Positions 40,888-51,700 of a stretch of DNA of 64,000 nucleotides are shown piece by piece. The DNA comes from Hyphomonas sediminis (GTDB taxonomy: Bacteria; Pseudomonadota; Alphaproteobacteria; Caulobacterales; Hyphomonadaceae), in the NCBI RefSeq assembly GCF_019679475.1, contig NZ_JAIEZP010000001.1, positions 2,914,001-2,978,000 on the forward strand. The letters run 5' to 3'. A program made the position numbers and the translations under genes. Numbering within the stretch: position 1 is the first letter of the stretch; every line of letters begins with the position of its first letter. Below the pieces are notes generated by a model. That model saw nothing but the letters and a program-made list of their open reading frames with translations. It was not told the DNA's origin and made no database searches.

Positions 40888-42585
40888 ATGCATTACGCCG
40901 AACTTCTGAAGGCGCGCGATGAACTGACCGGCCCCGGCGGCGCCTTCGAGATTGTCGAGGCAGACGTGCTGGGCAACAAGATCCGCATCTACAAGAACGC
41001 GCCCCCCAGCGTGCGCGAAATCTGGCTCTCCACGCTGCAGTTCGCCGAACGTCCCTACCTCGTTTATGAAAGCGAACGCCTCACCTATGCTGAGGCCCAC
41101 GCCATCACGAACTCCACGGTCAACTGGCTCTTCGCCCAGGGCGTCCAGCCGGGCGACCGCGTTGCCATCGCCATGCGCAACTATCCTGAATGGATGCTGA
41201 TCTACTGGGCCTGCCTCTCGGCGGGCATTACAGTGGTCGGCCTGAATGCCTGGTGGACAACCGAAGAGATGGCTTACGGCCTCTCCGATTCCGCCCCCAA
41301 GATCGTGTTCCTCGACGCCGAACGTCTCGCCCGCGTGCAGGAGCGTCCGGATATGGTGAAAGGCATGCAGGTCGTCGGCATCCGCATTCCCGATGCGCCC
41401 GCCGGCATCACCCCCTGGTCTGAGGTTGCCTCCTTCGGCGGCGATCTCCCGGCTGTCACTGTCGACCCCGATTCTGACGCCTGCATCTTCTACACTTCGG
41501 GCACCACCGGCTTCCCGAAAGGCGCCCAGCTCACCCATCGCGGCTGCGTATCAAACCTGATGAACATGATGTTCGCGGGTGCCTCTTCCGCCCTCGCGGT
41601 CGAGCGCGCCACGGGCGTTGCGCCGCCCGCCGTGCCACCGGTCCCGGTCACGCTGATCACCACACCACTCTTTCACGTCACGGCCAACAATTGCGGCGCC
41701 TACGCCACGACCGCTGCCGGCGGCAAGATCGCACTGATGTATCGCTGGGAACCGGGCGAAGCCCTGCGCATCATCGAGGCCGAGCGCGTCACCAGCATGA
41801 GCGGCGTGCCCGTCATGGCCCGCGAACTCATCAACCATCCAGACTTCGAGAAGACCGACACGTCCAGCCTCCTTTCGCTCGCTGGCGGCGGCGCACAGGT
41901 ACCGCCAGACCTCGTCCTGAAGATCGAGAAGCAGATCTCCACCGCACGCCCATCGACGGGCTACGGCATGACCGAAACCTGCGGGATCATCACTTCGGTT
42001 TCTGGCGACTTCTTCGTCGACAAGCCCGACAGTGCCGGCCCAGCCATGCCGAGCTTTGAAGCCAAATGTGTGGACGATAACGGCAATACCGTCGCCCCCG
42101 GCGAAGTGGGCGAGCTGTGGGTGCGCGGTTCTTCCGTCATCAAGGGTTATATCAACCGCCCGGACGCAACTGCCGACTCCATCACGGATGGCTGGCTGCA
42201 TACGGGCGATGTCGCCCGCATCGATCAGGACGGCTTCATCTTCATCGTCGACCGCAAGAAGGACATGGTCCTGCGCGGCGGTGAGAATGTTTACTGCGCC
42301 GAGGTTGAATCGGCCATCTATCGCCACAACGCGGTTGCCGAATGCTGCGTGTTCGGCGTGCCCGATGCCCGCCTTGGCGAGGAAGTTGGCGTGGCCGTGG
42401 TGCTGAAGCCCGGTGAACAACTCGATGCAGACGCCCTGCGCGCGCATTGCACTGCCATCATGGCAAAGCACAAGGTGCCCCGTTACGTCTGGTTCCTGGA
42501 AGATGCCCTGCCGCGCAATGCCAGCGGCAAGTTCATCAAGCGCGACCTGCGCGATCAGCTGAGCAAGCTGGTAGTCTCCGCCTAG
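40888..42585 (+). CDS. acyl-CoA ligase (class I adenylate-forming)
   Basis: A protein of about 565 residues that would activate a carboxylic acid to its CoA thioester. IFYTSGTTGFPKGAQLTHRG is the AMP-binding P-loop, STGYGMTETCG the second core motif, GWLHTGDVARIDQDGFIFIV and DRKKDMVLRGGENVY the hinge region, and NASGKFIKRDL carries the catalytic lysine. The start is uncertain: the ATG at 40888 follows GGGAGA, but in-frame ATGs at 40837 and 40861 are possible. It is divergent from the crotonase gene. Long-chain or aromatic substrates cannot be told apart from sequence alone. Confidence 0.92.
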   Translation: MHYAELLKARDELTGPGGAFEIVEADVLGNKIRIYKNAPPSVREIWLSTLQFAERPYLVYESERLTYAEAHAITNSTVNWLFAQGVQPGDRVAIAMRNYPEWMLIYWACLSAGITVVGLNAWWTTEEMAYGLSDSAPKIVFLDAERLARVQERPDMVKGMQVVGIRIPDAPAGITPWSEVASFGGDLPAVTVDPDSDACIFYTSGTTGFPKGAQLTHRGCVSNLMNMMFAGASSALAVERATGVAPPAVPPVPVTLITTPLFHVTANNCGAYATTAAGGKIALMYRWEPGEALRIIEAERVTSMSGVPVMARELINHPDFEKTDTSSLLSLAGGGAQVPPDLVLKIEKQISTARPSTGYGMTETCGIITSVSGDFFVDKPDSAGPAMPSFEAKCVDDNGNTVAPGEVGELWVRGSSVIKGYINRPDATADSITDGWLHTGDVARIDQDGFIFIVDRKKDMVLRGGENVYCAEVESAIYRHNAVAECCVFGVPDARLGEEVGVAVVLKPGEQLDADALRAHCTAIMAKHKVPRYVWFLEDALPRNASGKFIKRDLRDQLSKLVVSA

Positions 42586-42639
42586 CGCAAATCCCGCTCC
42601 AGCGGGAACTGGTTGAGCGGAAGAGTTTGCGGCACATCA

Positions 42640-42686
42640 AAAAGCCTGAAGCAAACGATCTGGTTTCATCAGATCGCTTGCTTCAG
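42640..42686 (-). terminator. intrinsic terminator for the MAPEG gene
   Basis: CTGAAGCAAACGATCT (42646-42661) and AGATCGCTTGCTTCAG (42671-42686) form a 16-bp stem with one mismatch and a 9-base loop. On the minus strand the stem is followed by GCTTTTTG, a U-run. It lies 9 bases after the MAPEG stop and may also slow readthrough from the convergent ligase gene. Confidence 0.85.
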
Positions 42687-42694
42687 CCAAAGGA

Positions 42695-43123
42695 TCAGAT
42701 CGACGCGAGCAGTCCGCCCCAATCGGCGGCGCCCAGCGCCGAGATAACCAGCGCAACCAGCGCCGCAAACGAGAACGTCCACACAAGGCCGCGCAGGTAA
42801 GGCACGCCCATCGCATAGAGCGGCAGGTAAATGATACGAGCTGAGGCAAACACCAGCGCCGAAATTCGCGTCACGGTCGTGCTGTGATCCATCAGCGCAA
42901 GGATGATCACGACGCCCAGGAAGAAGGGCAGCGTTTCATGCAGGTTGCGCAGCGCGCGTGTCAGCCGGCCCAGCAGCACGGAGTCTGCCTGCGCAGACGG
43001 CGCGTCCTGCGCGGTGTTGGCATAAGGCACGCCATGCACGCGGCGGAACTCCCCCGCCTGCAGGACAACCTGCACAATTCCCAAAGCGATAACGACAAGT
43101 GCAGCGAGTAGTTCGACAGTCAT
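42695..43123 (-). CDS. MAPEG-family membrane protein
   Basis: A 142-residue integral membrane protein with four hydrophobic helices. RLTRALRNLHETLPFFLGVV carries the R-x-x-N-x-x-E-x-x-P pattern of MAPEG proteins (membrane-associated eicosanoid/glutathione metabolism). SARIIYLPLYAMGVPYLRGL is the matching C-terminal motif. GGAGGG precedes the ATG. Bacterial members often have glutathione transferase or peroxidase activity, but this subgroup is uncharacterised. It stands between the lipid-catabolism block and the aldehyde dehydrogenase block. Confidence 0.9.
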   Translation of the reverse strand: MTVELLAALVVIALGIVQVVLQAGEFRRVHGVPYANTAQDAPSAQADSVLLGRLTRALRNLHETLPFFLGVVIILALMDHSTTVTRISALVFASARIIYLPLYAMGVPYLRGLVWTFSFAALVALVISALGAADWGGLLASI

Positions 43124-43221
43124 GAGAGCCCTCCCCGGATGGCCATTTTGAATGGTCAGGAAGATGGGGCGCTTCCCCCATGGCTGTCAAAGGCAGGAAT
43201 TGAAAAGCGAGCAAGTCCACC

Positions 43222-43593
43222 TCAGGCGGCGTCCAGCGCCGCTTGTTCCTCCTGCGTAAACACGCGCGAGCGTGTCAGGAAACGTCGCTCCCGCCCGTTA
43301 TCCAGCGAGAACATGCCGCCCCGGCCGGGCACCACGTCAATTATGAGCTGCGTATGCTTCCACAGTTCAAACTGGCTGCCGGAGATATAAACCGGCATCC
43401 CGCCGATCTCTCCGAGCTTCACATCTCCCTCGCCAACCTTGAAGTCGCCCACGGGGTAACACATCGGGGATGAGCCATCGCAGCACCCACCAGACTGATG
43501 AAACAGCACCGGCCCGTGGTCGCCCACAATCTCCGCGAGCAGCTCCAGCGCGCCGGGCGTTGCGCTCACGCGCGCAGGCTTGTTCGGTGTCAT
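43222..43593 (-). CDS. DUF779-family protein
   Basis: A 123-residue protein with the DUF779 pattern: VLFHQSGGCCDGSSPMCYP (three cysteines), PVYISGSQFELWKHTQLIIDVVPGRGGMFSLD and ERRFLTRSR. The family nearly always stands beside an aldehyde dehydrogenase gene, as here (69 bases downstream of it), and its function is unknown. The CC...C group could bind a metal. AAGGAGA precedes the ATG. Confidence 0.9.
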   Translation of the reverse strand: MTPNKPARVSATPGALELLAEIVGDHGPVLFHQSGGCCDGSSPMCYPVGDFKVGEGDVKLGEIGGMPVYISGSQFELWKHTQLIIDVVPGRGGMFSLDNGRERRFLTRSRVFTQEEQAALDAA

Positions 43594-43662
43594 AAAGGTC
43601 TCCTTCCGACATTGGCCGGACTGGAGGGGAACCAGTCCGGCCTGCTGCCTCGCCAGGGGAGA

Positions 43663-45186
<1,524 letters not shown>

Positions 45187-45317
45187 GGGTTCCTCCGTTA
45201 GCTTGTGACATGTCAACTTGGTGACTGGCCCTCGTCGCTGGGTGCGAGAGCATGGAGGAAGGATCAGTCCGCCCGGCGGCGCTGTCATGACCCGAAGAGT
45301 CCCGAAATGTCACTGAT

Positions 45318-45335
45318 TGTCTCGAAAATGAGACA
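45318..45335. promoter_or_regulatory. inverted repeat TGTCTC-N6-GAGACA, candidate operator
   Basis: A perfect 6-6-6 dyad (TGTCTC-GAAAAT-GAGACA) about 130 bases upstream of the aldehyde dehydrogenase ATG. Regulators with a C-terminal Fis-type helix-turn-helix, like the neighbour at 45395, bind TGT...ACA dyads of this size, so this is a plausible upstream activating site. Confidence 0.6.
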
Positions 45336-45350
45336 GTCCGGCACGGGAAA

Positions 45351-45394
45351 GTACCGGTTTGTACGCAAACGTACCCAAAAGTACTCAAAAGTAC
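45351..45394. repeat. five GTAC motifs at exact 10-bp spacing
   Basis: GTAC occurs at 45351, 45361, 45371, 45381 and 45391, each followed by six bases (CGGTTT, GCAAAC, CCAAAA, TCAAAA, TCAGTT). The array fills the gap between the AcoR-like gene end and the operator and its last copy touches the regulator stop codon. Helical phasing of a palindromic core suggests repeated protein contacts or DNA bending. Confidence 0.7.
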
Positions 45395-46375
45395 TCAGTT
45401 GTCCGGGAGCAGGCCCAGCTTTTCCATACGCCGGTAAAGCGTCGCCCGGCTGATGCCCAGAAGGCGCGCCGCAGCGCTCATATTGCCATTGGCACGGGCC
45501 ATCGCGCGGCGCAGTTCCCGGCGTTCCGCGCTCTCCAGCCCCATCCCGCGATGCTCCTGATCCCCGAGGATATCCATCGCCGGGCGCGGAGCCGAAAGTG
45601 TTTCATCATCAAGGCCGTAGCGCAGCCGCGCGCCCCGTGTCGCCCCGATGACAAGGTCGTCCCCATCCACCGCCAGCAGCACCGGCCCCTGCTGCCCGTC
45701 GCCATCCCCGCGCAGAATGCGCGACCGGCTGAACGCCTGGCAGAAATGATCCGCCTCGATCCGCGCCGCCGCCGACTCCACCGTCTGCGAAATCAGCGCC
45801 ACGAAGGCGGCATCCAGATCCCCCCGGCAGGACGACACATCCAGCACCGCCGCGAGCTTTCCGGTCTCCCCGAAGATCGGAGCCCCCAGACAGATCATGG
45901 AAGTGTTGTGCGTGCGGTAATGCTGGTCTTTCAGGATGTGCACAGGTCTGCCTTCGGCGATTGCCGTGCCAATTCCGTTGGTGCCCTGACCTTTCTCAGA
46001 CCAGTCCTCTCCTGTCGCAAGTCCGGCAGATTCGAAGTCTTTTTGGTCGCCCGCACGAAAGCGCTGATCGAGGATGATGCCCGCCGCATCGCACAGCAGG
46101 ACACTGCATCCCGCCAGCCCGAGACTGGCATGGAGCTGGTCCATCGTCGTCTGCGAAACATTGAAAATCCGCCCGATCGCATCGCAATGCTCATCGATCT
46201 CGGATTGGGTCAGACGCCCCATACCGCCGGGCGCATCCGGCTCCAGGCCATACTTGTGAAACGAGCGGACCCAGGACGCCGCCACAGGCGAGCGGGCGGC
46301 GGCAGAGCGTGATGCCACGATCTCTGCAACCCTGTCCGCATGACTGGCGGAATATCCTGAGCGGCGGCCAACCAT
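45395..46375 (-). CDS. AcoR-like regulator lacking the AAA+ domain
   Basis: A 326-residue protein. The N-terminal and middle parts match AcoR: RSPVAASWVRSFHKYGLEPD and a GAF domain with ATGEDWSEKGQGTNGIGTAI and MICLGAPIFGETGKLAAVLDVSS. The C-terminus is a Fis-type helix-turn-helix (RRAMARANGNMSAAARLLGISRATLYRRMEKLGL). The sigma-54-interacting AAA+ module (GAFTGA, Walker motifs) found between them in AcoR is absent; only about 60 residues connect them. It is therefore a sigma-70 style regulator. It lies upstream of the aldehyde dehydrogenase and should sense its alcohol or aldehyde substrate (inference). Confidence 0.9.
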   Translation of the reverse strand: MVGRRSGYSASHADRVAEIVASRSAAARSPVAASWVRSFHKYGLEPDAPGGMGRLTQSEIDEHCDAIGRIFNVSQTTMDQLHASLGLAGCSVLLCDAAGIILDQRFRAGDQKDFESAGLATGEDWSEKGQGTNGIGTAIAEGRPVHILKDQHYRTHNTSMICLGAPIFGETGKLAAVLDVSSCRGDLDAAFVALISQTVESAAARIEADHFCQAFSRSRILRGDGDGQQGPVLLAVDGDDLVIGATRGARLRYGLDDETLSAPRPAMDILGDQEHRGMGLESAERRELRRAMARANGNMSAAARLLGISRATLYRRMEKLGLLPDN

Positions 46376-46457
46376 GAAAGCACCGTATCAGACCTCCTGA
46401 TGGAAATACACTGGGGGTCACGGCAAGCTCTGAAGCGCCCCCTTCACGATTGCGGTA

Positions 46458-46490
46458 TTGACTCTGGCCCCAAAAGAACAAAATAAGAAC
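46458..46490 (+). promoter_or_regulatory. LexA (SOS) box and promoter of imuA-imuB-dnaE2
   Basis: GAAC-AAAATAA-GAAC (46476-46490) is a perfect alphaproteobacterial SOS box, GAAC-N7-GAAC. A TTGACT (46458-46463) and a weaker AATAAG (46482-46487), 18 bases apart, fit -35 and -10 elements that the box overlaps. The box ends only 2 bases before the imuA ATG, so the transcript may start at or very near the start codon. Confidence 0.85.
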
Positions 46491-46492
46491 AA

Positions 46493-47227
46493 ATGAACCT
46501 CGCCACGCTCAAATCCAAAGGGCTCATCGGCCCGTTAAGCGCCCCGCCTGCGCAGGAGACGGCCTTTCCCTTCGGATTGGGCCAGCGAGGTGTGCACGAG
46601 ATTGCCGACGCGGCCTATGGCGACCGGGCGGCGGCCACCGGCTTCCTGCTGGCCGCCGCCAGGGCTTCAAAAAAAGGCGTTATCCTCTGGATTTCCCAGA
46701 CCGGCACAGCGCGGGACATGGGCCACCTCCCGGAGGCAGCCCTGCGCGAAATGACAGGCCCGCAGAGCCGCCGGCTGAACCTTGTGGCCCGCCACCTCAA
46801 CGATGCGCTCTGGGCAATCGAAGAGGCGGCCGTCTCCGGCGCGGTCAGCCATGTGATCGCGGAAATCGACCAAGCCGATTTTACCGCCACGCGGCGCCTG
46901 ACACTCGCCTCCGAGCGCCATGGCGTGCCGGTCACCCTGCTCCTGCCCCAGACGCGCGAAGGCGCAACCGCAGCGGCCACCCGCTGGCGCATTCGCCCGC
47001 GCCCGTCGGCTCCCAACCGGTACGACCCCGGCGCGCCGGGCCATCCCCGCTGGCAGGCTCAGCTGGAAAGGTGCCGCGCTGCGCCTTCCCTCGCCGGGAA
47101 AGTTTTTGATCTGGAATGGAATGATGAGACGCTATCTCTCGGTGTGGTTTCCGGAATGGCCGCTGGACAGGCTGCGCCGCGCAAGGCGCCAATCCCGTCT
47201 TCCATCAGGCTCGGCAAAACCGGCTAA
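46493..47227 (+). CDS. imuA: ImuA, SOS mutagenesis accessory protein
   Basis: A 244-residue RecA/SulA-like protein of the mutasome. AFPFGLGQRGVHEIADAAYGDRAAATGFLLAAA and KKGVILWISQ are the family signatures, and the C-terminus has the usual KVFDLEWNDE. ImuA helps ImuB and the error-prone polymerase DnaE2 copy damaged DNA. There is no ribosome-binding site before the ATG at 46493 because the SOS box occupies the place, so translation may be leaderless. The 3' end overlaps imuB by about 107 bases. Confidence 0.92.
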   Translation: MNLATLKSKGLIGPLSAPPAQETAFPFGLGQRGVHEIADAAYGDRAAATGFLLAAARASKKGVILWISQTGTARDMGHLPEAALREMTGPQSRRLNLVARHLNDALWAIEEAAVSGAVSHVIAEIDQADFTATRRLTLASERHGVPVTLLLPQTREGATAAATRWRIRPRPSAPNRYDPGAPGHPRWQAQLERCRAAPSLAGKVFDLEWNDETLSLGVVSGMAAGQAAPRKAPIPSSIRLGKTG

Positions 47228-48728
47228 GCCGCGCCCCTTCGTTCTTTACGAGAAGTCTGCCCACGGACTTACCGTCGCCGCCGCCAACCAGCCTGCACAG
47301 GATGCCGGGATACACCCCGGCCTGCGCTTTACCGATGCCCGCGCCACCCTGCCCGGCCTGATGGCCGCCGAGATCGACCGGGCGAGCGACGCAAAGGCCC
47401 TGACGGCGCTGGCAGACTGGATGGTCCGCTTCTCTCCCCTCGTCGCAATTGATGGGGAAGATGGCCTTATCCTAGAAACCACGGGCTGCGCGCATCTGTT
47501 TGGCGGGGAAGCGGCCATGGCGCAGGAGCTTTCCCGCCGCCTGCAGGCAGCAGGTTACGGCCACCGGCTGGCCTGCGCGGGAACACGCGGCGCGGCCTAT
47601 GGCCTGGCCCATGCCGCCGGCGAAGACGCGCCGCCCGCCATCCTTCCGCCTGGCGGGGAGCGGGACGCCCTCGCGGACCTGCCCACGCATGCCCTGCGTC
47701 TCTCCCCCGATGCACTTACCCTGCTGCGCCGTTTCGGGCTGACGCGGATAGGCCAGCTTTACGGCATCGACCGGACAGCGCTCACCCGCCGCTTTCATTC
47801 CCGCGAGACGGCCGATGCCCTCTGCCTCCGGCTGGATCAGGCCCTTGGCCTGCGGGCAGAGCCTTTCGCGCCTTTCCGGACGCCGCCGGACTATGTCGCG
47901 CGCCTGCCATGCCCGGAGCCGCTGACAGAGGCGACTGGAATTGCCGCCGGTGTCGCCCAGCTTGCGGAGAAAATCTGCCATACGCTGGCGGCCCAGGGCC
48001 TCGGCGCGCAGAGCTTTACCGTGTTTGCCTTCCGCGCGGATGGGGAGGTGAGCCGCATTCGCGTCAATGCGGCCCGGCCCGTGCGCACGCCCGAACACAT
48101 CCTGCGCCTCTTCGGGGAGAAAACAGAGCAGATAGACCCCGGCTTCGGCATAGACCTCCTGCTGCTGGAAGCCGCCCGTACCGGACCAATGGAAACCGGC
48201 AGCCACCCGCTTTCGGGCGACCTTTCGCATACGGAGATAGATGACATCGCCCTTGCCGCCCTGGCGGACCGGATCAACGCCCGGCTTGGCGAAGGCAGCG
48301 TCACCGTTATTTCCCCGGCGGCTCATCATCCGGTGGATGTTTCGGAAGAAACGTCCCCGTTCACTGGTACGCTTCCTGTAGGCACGCCGTCGCTTGCAGG
48401 ATTGCGGGGGCTGCGCCCTGTCCGCTGCTTTGCGCGGCCCGAGCGGGTGGAAGTCATTGCCGAGGTACCCGATGGCCCGCCATTGCGCTTTGTCTGGCGG
48501 CGGATCGTTCGCCGCGTCGTGCGCGCAGATGGGCCGGAGCGGATTGCGCCGGAATGGTGGACCTACCTTCCCCCCGCCCCCGGCGAGACCGGCAAGATGC
48601 CCCGCACGCGGGACTATTACCGAGTGGAAGATGCAGACGGGCGCCGCTACTGGGTCTTCCGCGAAGGGCTTTATGGCGATGGGCGCGGGCAATCCCCCGA
48701 ATGGTTCGTTCAGGGAATTTTTGCATGA
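47121..48728 (+). CDS. imuB: ImuB, catalytically inactive Y-family polymerase homologue
   Basis: A 535-residue Y-family homologue. MMRRYLSVWFPEWPLDRLRR is the usual ImuB start; either of two adjacent ATGs (47121, 47124) may be used. SPLVAIDGEDGLILETTGCAHLFGGE corresponds to the palm region, where active Y polymerases carry the SIDE acidic pair; it is altered here, as in all ImuB proteins. LLRRFGLTRIGQLYGIDR is the helix-hairpin-helix part. ImuB links the sliding clamp, ImuA and DnaE2. Its stop overlaps the dnaE2 start (ATGA). Confidence 0.93.
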   Translation: MMRRYLSVWFPEWPLDRLRRARRQSRLPSGSAKPAKPRPFVLYEKSAHGLTVAAANQPAQDAGIHPGLRFTDARATLPGLMAAEIDRASDAKALTALADWMVRFSPLVAIDGEDGLILETTGCAHLFGGEAAMAQELSRRLQAAGYGHRLACAGTRGAAYGLAHAAGEDAPPAILPPGGERDALADLPTHALRLSPDALTLLRRFGLTRIGQLYGIDRTALTRRFHSRETADALCLRLDQALGLRAEPFAPFRTPPDYVARLPCPEPLTEATGIAAGVAQLAEKICHTLAAQGLGAQSFTVFAFRADGEVSRIRVNAARPVRTPEHILRLFGEKTEQIDPGFGIDLLLLEAARTGPMETGSHPLSGDLSHTEIDDIALAALADRINARLGEGSVTVISPAAHHPVDVSEETSPFTGTLPVGTPSLAGLRGLRPVRCFARPERVEVIAEVPDGPPLRFVWRRIVRRVVRADGPERIAPEWWTYLPPAPGETGKMPRTRDYYRVEDADGRRYWVFREGLYGDGRGQSPEWFVQGIFA

Positions 48729-51700
48729 CCCGCTATGCCGAGCTTTGCACCCTCAGCAATTTCTCCTTCCTGCGCGGGGCCAGCCATGCGCAGGAAATGG
48801 TGCTGCGCGCCGCCCAGCTCGGCCTTGAGGCCATTGGTATTGCAGACCGCAACACGCTTGCCGGGGTTGTTCGCGCCCATGTTGCCGCAAAGGAAGCAGG
48901 CCTCAGGCTGCTCGTCGGCGCGCGGCTTGTGCCTTCAGATGGCCCGGAAATCATCGCCTACCCGATGGACCGCGCCGCCTATGGCCGCCTCTCCCGCCTG
49001 CTTTCGGAAGGCAAGATGAAGGAAGAGGCCGCCAAGGGCGAATGCCTGATCACGCTGCAGGATATTCTGGCGGCAAGCGACGGGCAGATCCTGATCGTCC
49101 TGCCGCCGGACGCCCCCTCGCTGGCCTTTCCCGAAACGCTTGCCCGCATCGCCGGCGCTGCGCCAGGGCGCACCTATCTTGCCGCGCGCCCTGCCTTCAG
49201 CGGCCGCAACCGGGAACGGCTCGCCCGGCTGGCGGAAACCGGCGCCCTCGCCGGCGCCCCGATCATCGCAACGACAGACGCGCTCTACCACACGCCCGAG
49301 CGCCGCCCCCTGCAGGACGTGCTCACCTGCATCCGCGAACACTGCACGGTCGACACCGCAGGCTTCCATCTGGAGGCCAATGCCGAACGCCACCTGAAGA
49401 GCGGCGCGGAGATAGCCCGGCTGTTCAAAGGCTTCGAACCGGCAATTGCGCGGACACTGGACATTGTAGAGCGCTGCCGCTTCAGCCTCGACGAGTTGTC
49501 CTACGAATATCCCGACGAACCCGTCCCGCCCGGCTCCACGCCGCAAGAACATCTGGAACGCCTGACATGGGCCGGCGCCAACTGGCGCTATCCGCAAGGC
49601 ATTCCCCAACAGGTCACCGCCCAGCTTCGCATGGAGCTCGACATGATCGCCGACCTTTCCTACGCGCCTTACTTCCTCACTGTTCACGACATCGTGCAAT
49701 GGGCACGCGCGCAGAAGATCCTCTGTCAGGGCCGTGGCTCGGCTGCCAACTCCGCTGTCTGTTACTGCCTCGGCATTACCAGCGTGGACCCGACGATAAC
49801 AAAGCTGCTCTTTGCGCGCTTCCTCTCCAAGGAGCGGAAGGAGCCGCCGGACATCGATGTCGATTTCGAGCATGAGCGGCGCGAGGAAGTAATCCAGTAT
49901 GTATACGACCGATATGGCCGGCAGCGCGCCGCCCTCACGGCGACCGTCATCTCCTACCGCTCCCGCTCGGCCATCCGGGAGGTCTGCAAGGCGCTGGGGC
50001 TGAGCGAGGATATTTCAGCCGCGCTAGCCAATGGCGTCTGGGGCAGCTGGAGCGACCAGCTGCCGGACAAGCGCATCGTGGAAGCAGGGCTTGACCCGGC
50101 AAACCCGCTGATCCGCCGCGCCATCCAGCTTGCCCGCCAGCTACTGGGTTTTCCGCGCCACCTTTCACAGCATGTTGGCGGCTTCGTACTGACGCGCGGG
50201 CCGCTGATCGAAACCGTCCCCATCGGTAACGCCGCGATGGAGAAGCGCACATTCATCGAATGGGACAAGGACGATATCGACGCGCTCGGCATCATGAAGG
50301 TGGATGTTCTGGCGCTGGGCATGCTGACCTGTATCCGCAAGGCGTTTGCTCTGCTGGAGGAACACAAAGGGATAAAGCACGATCTTGCCAGCATCCCGCC
50401 GGATGACACCGCCACTTATGACATGCTCTGCGCCGGCGACAGTATCGGCGTCTTCCAGGTGGAAAGCCGGGCGCAGATGGCGATGCTACCGCGTCTGAAG
50501 CCGCGCAAATTCTACGACCTAGTCATCGAGGTCGCGATCGTGCGCCCCGGCCCCATTCAGGGGAACATGGTTCACCCCTATCTGCGCCGGCGGAAGGGCG
50601 ATGAACCCGTCACCTTCCCCAGCCCTGCCCCGAAACACGGCCCGCCGGACGAACTGGAATCCATCCTTAAGCGGACGGAAGGCGTCCCCCTGTTCCAGGA
50701 ACAGGCCATGCAGATCGCAATTGATGCGGCCCGCTTCACGCCGGATGAAGCCAATGGCCTGCGCCGCGCCATGGCGACCTTCCGGAATGTCGGCACGATC
50801 GGGCGGTATGAAGAAATGCTGGTCGGGCGCATGATCGCCCGCGGCTATGACCCGGCGTTCGCGCAGTCCTGTTTCGAACAGATCAAGGGCTTTGGCGAAT
50901 ATGGCTTCCCGGAAAGCCATGCGGCCTCCTTTGCCCTTCTGGTTTATGTCTCCTCCTGGCTCAAGTGTCACCATCCTGAGGTTTTTTGCGCCGCGCTCCT
51001 CAATGCCCAGCCCATGGGATTTTATGCGCCCGCCCAGATCGTGCGGGACGCGCAGGAACATGGCGCAGAAGCCCGCCCGGTGGATGTGAACTATTCAGAC
51101 TGGGATAATACGCTGGAACCGGTCGAGGGCCACGACGGCGCGTTCGCCGTGCGCCTTGGCTTCCGACAGGTCAGCGGCCTGTCGAAGGAGGATATGGAGC
51201 GCCTGATGGAGATGCGCGGCCCCGGATATGACACGCCGGACAGCCTGATGCGCCGAACCGGCCTGCCGCGCAGCGTTCTGGAACATCTCGCAGCGGCCGA
51301 TGCCTTCTGCTCCCTGGGCCTTTCGCGGCGGGACGCGCTCTGGAAAGTGCGCGGCGAAGCGCCCAGCCGTAGCCTGCCCCTCTTTGCCGCCGCAGACCTT
51401 GCCGAGCAAGGGCAGGACGCCGAAGTGCCCCTGCCCGAAATACCGCCGTCGGAGCATGTGATCCAGGATTACCAGACCACGCGCCTCTCCCTGAAAGACC
51501 ACCCCATGCGCTTCCTGCGGCCCGTCCATGCACGCCGCGGCATCCTCAGCACGCACGAAGCGACCCATCAATCAAACGGGAAACGGGTACAAACGTCCGG
51601 GCTGGTGCTGGTGCGCCAGCGCCCCGGCACAGCCAGCGGCGTTGTGTTCATAACGTTGGAAGATGAAACCGGCATCGCCAATCTCGTCGTCTGGCCGCGC

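Noticed and set aside
45206-45216. TGACATGTCA palindrome with TTGACA on the minus strand as aldehyde dehydrogenase promoter
   Set aside because: It is only about 20-30 bases from the ATG, so a -10 element would fall into the ribosome-binding site; a chance palindrome is more likely.
45187-45394. Sigma-54 (-24/-12) promoter before the aldehyde dehydrogenase gene
   Set aside because: I looked for TGGCAC-N5-TTGC on the minus strand because AcoR relatives usually need it and found no acceptable match.
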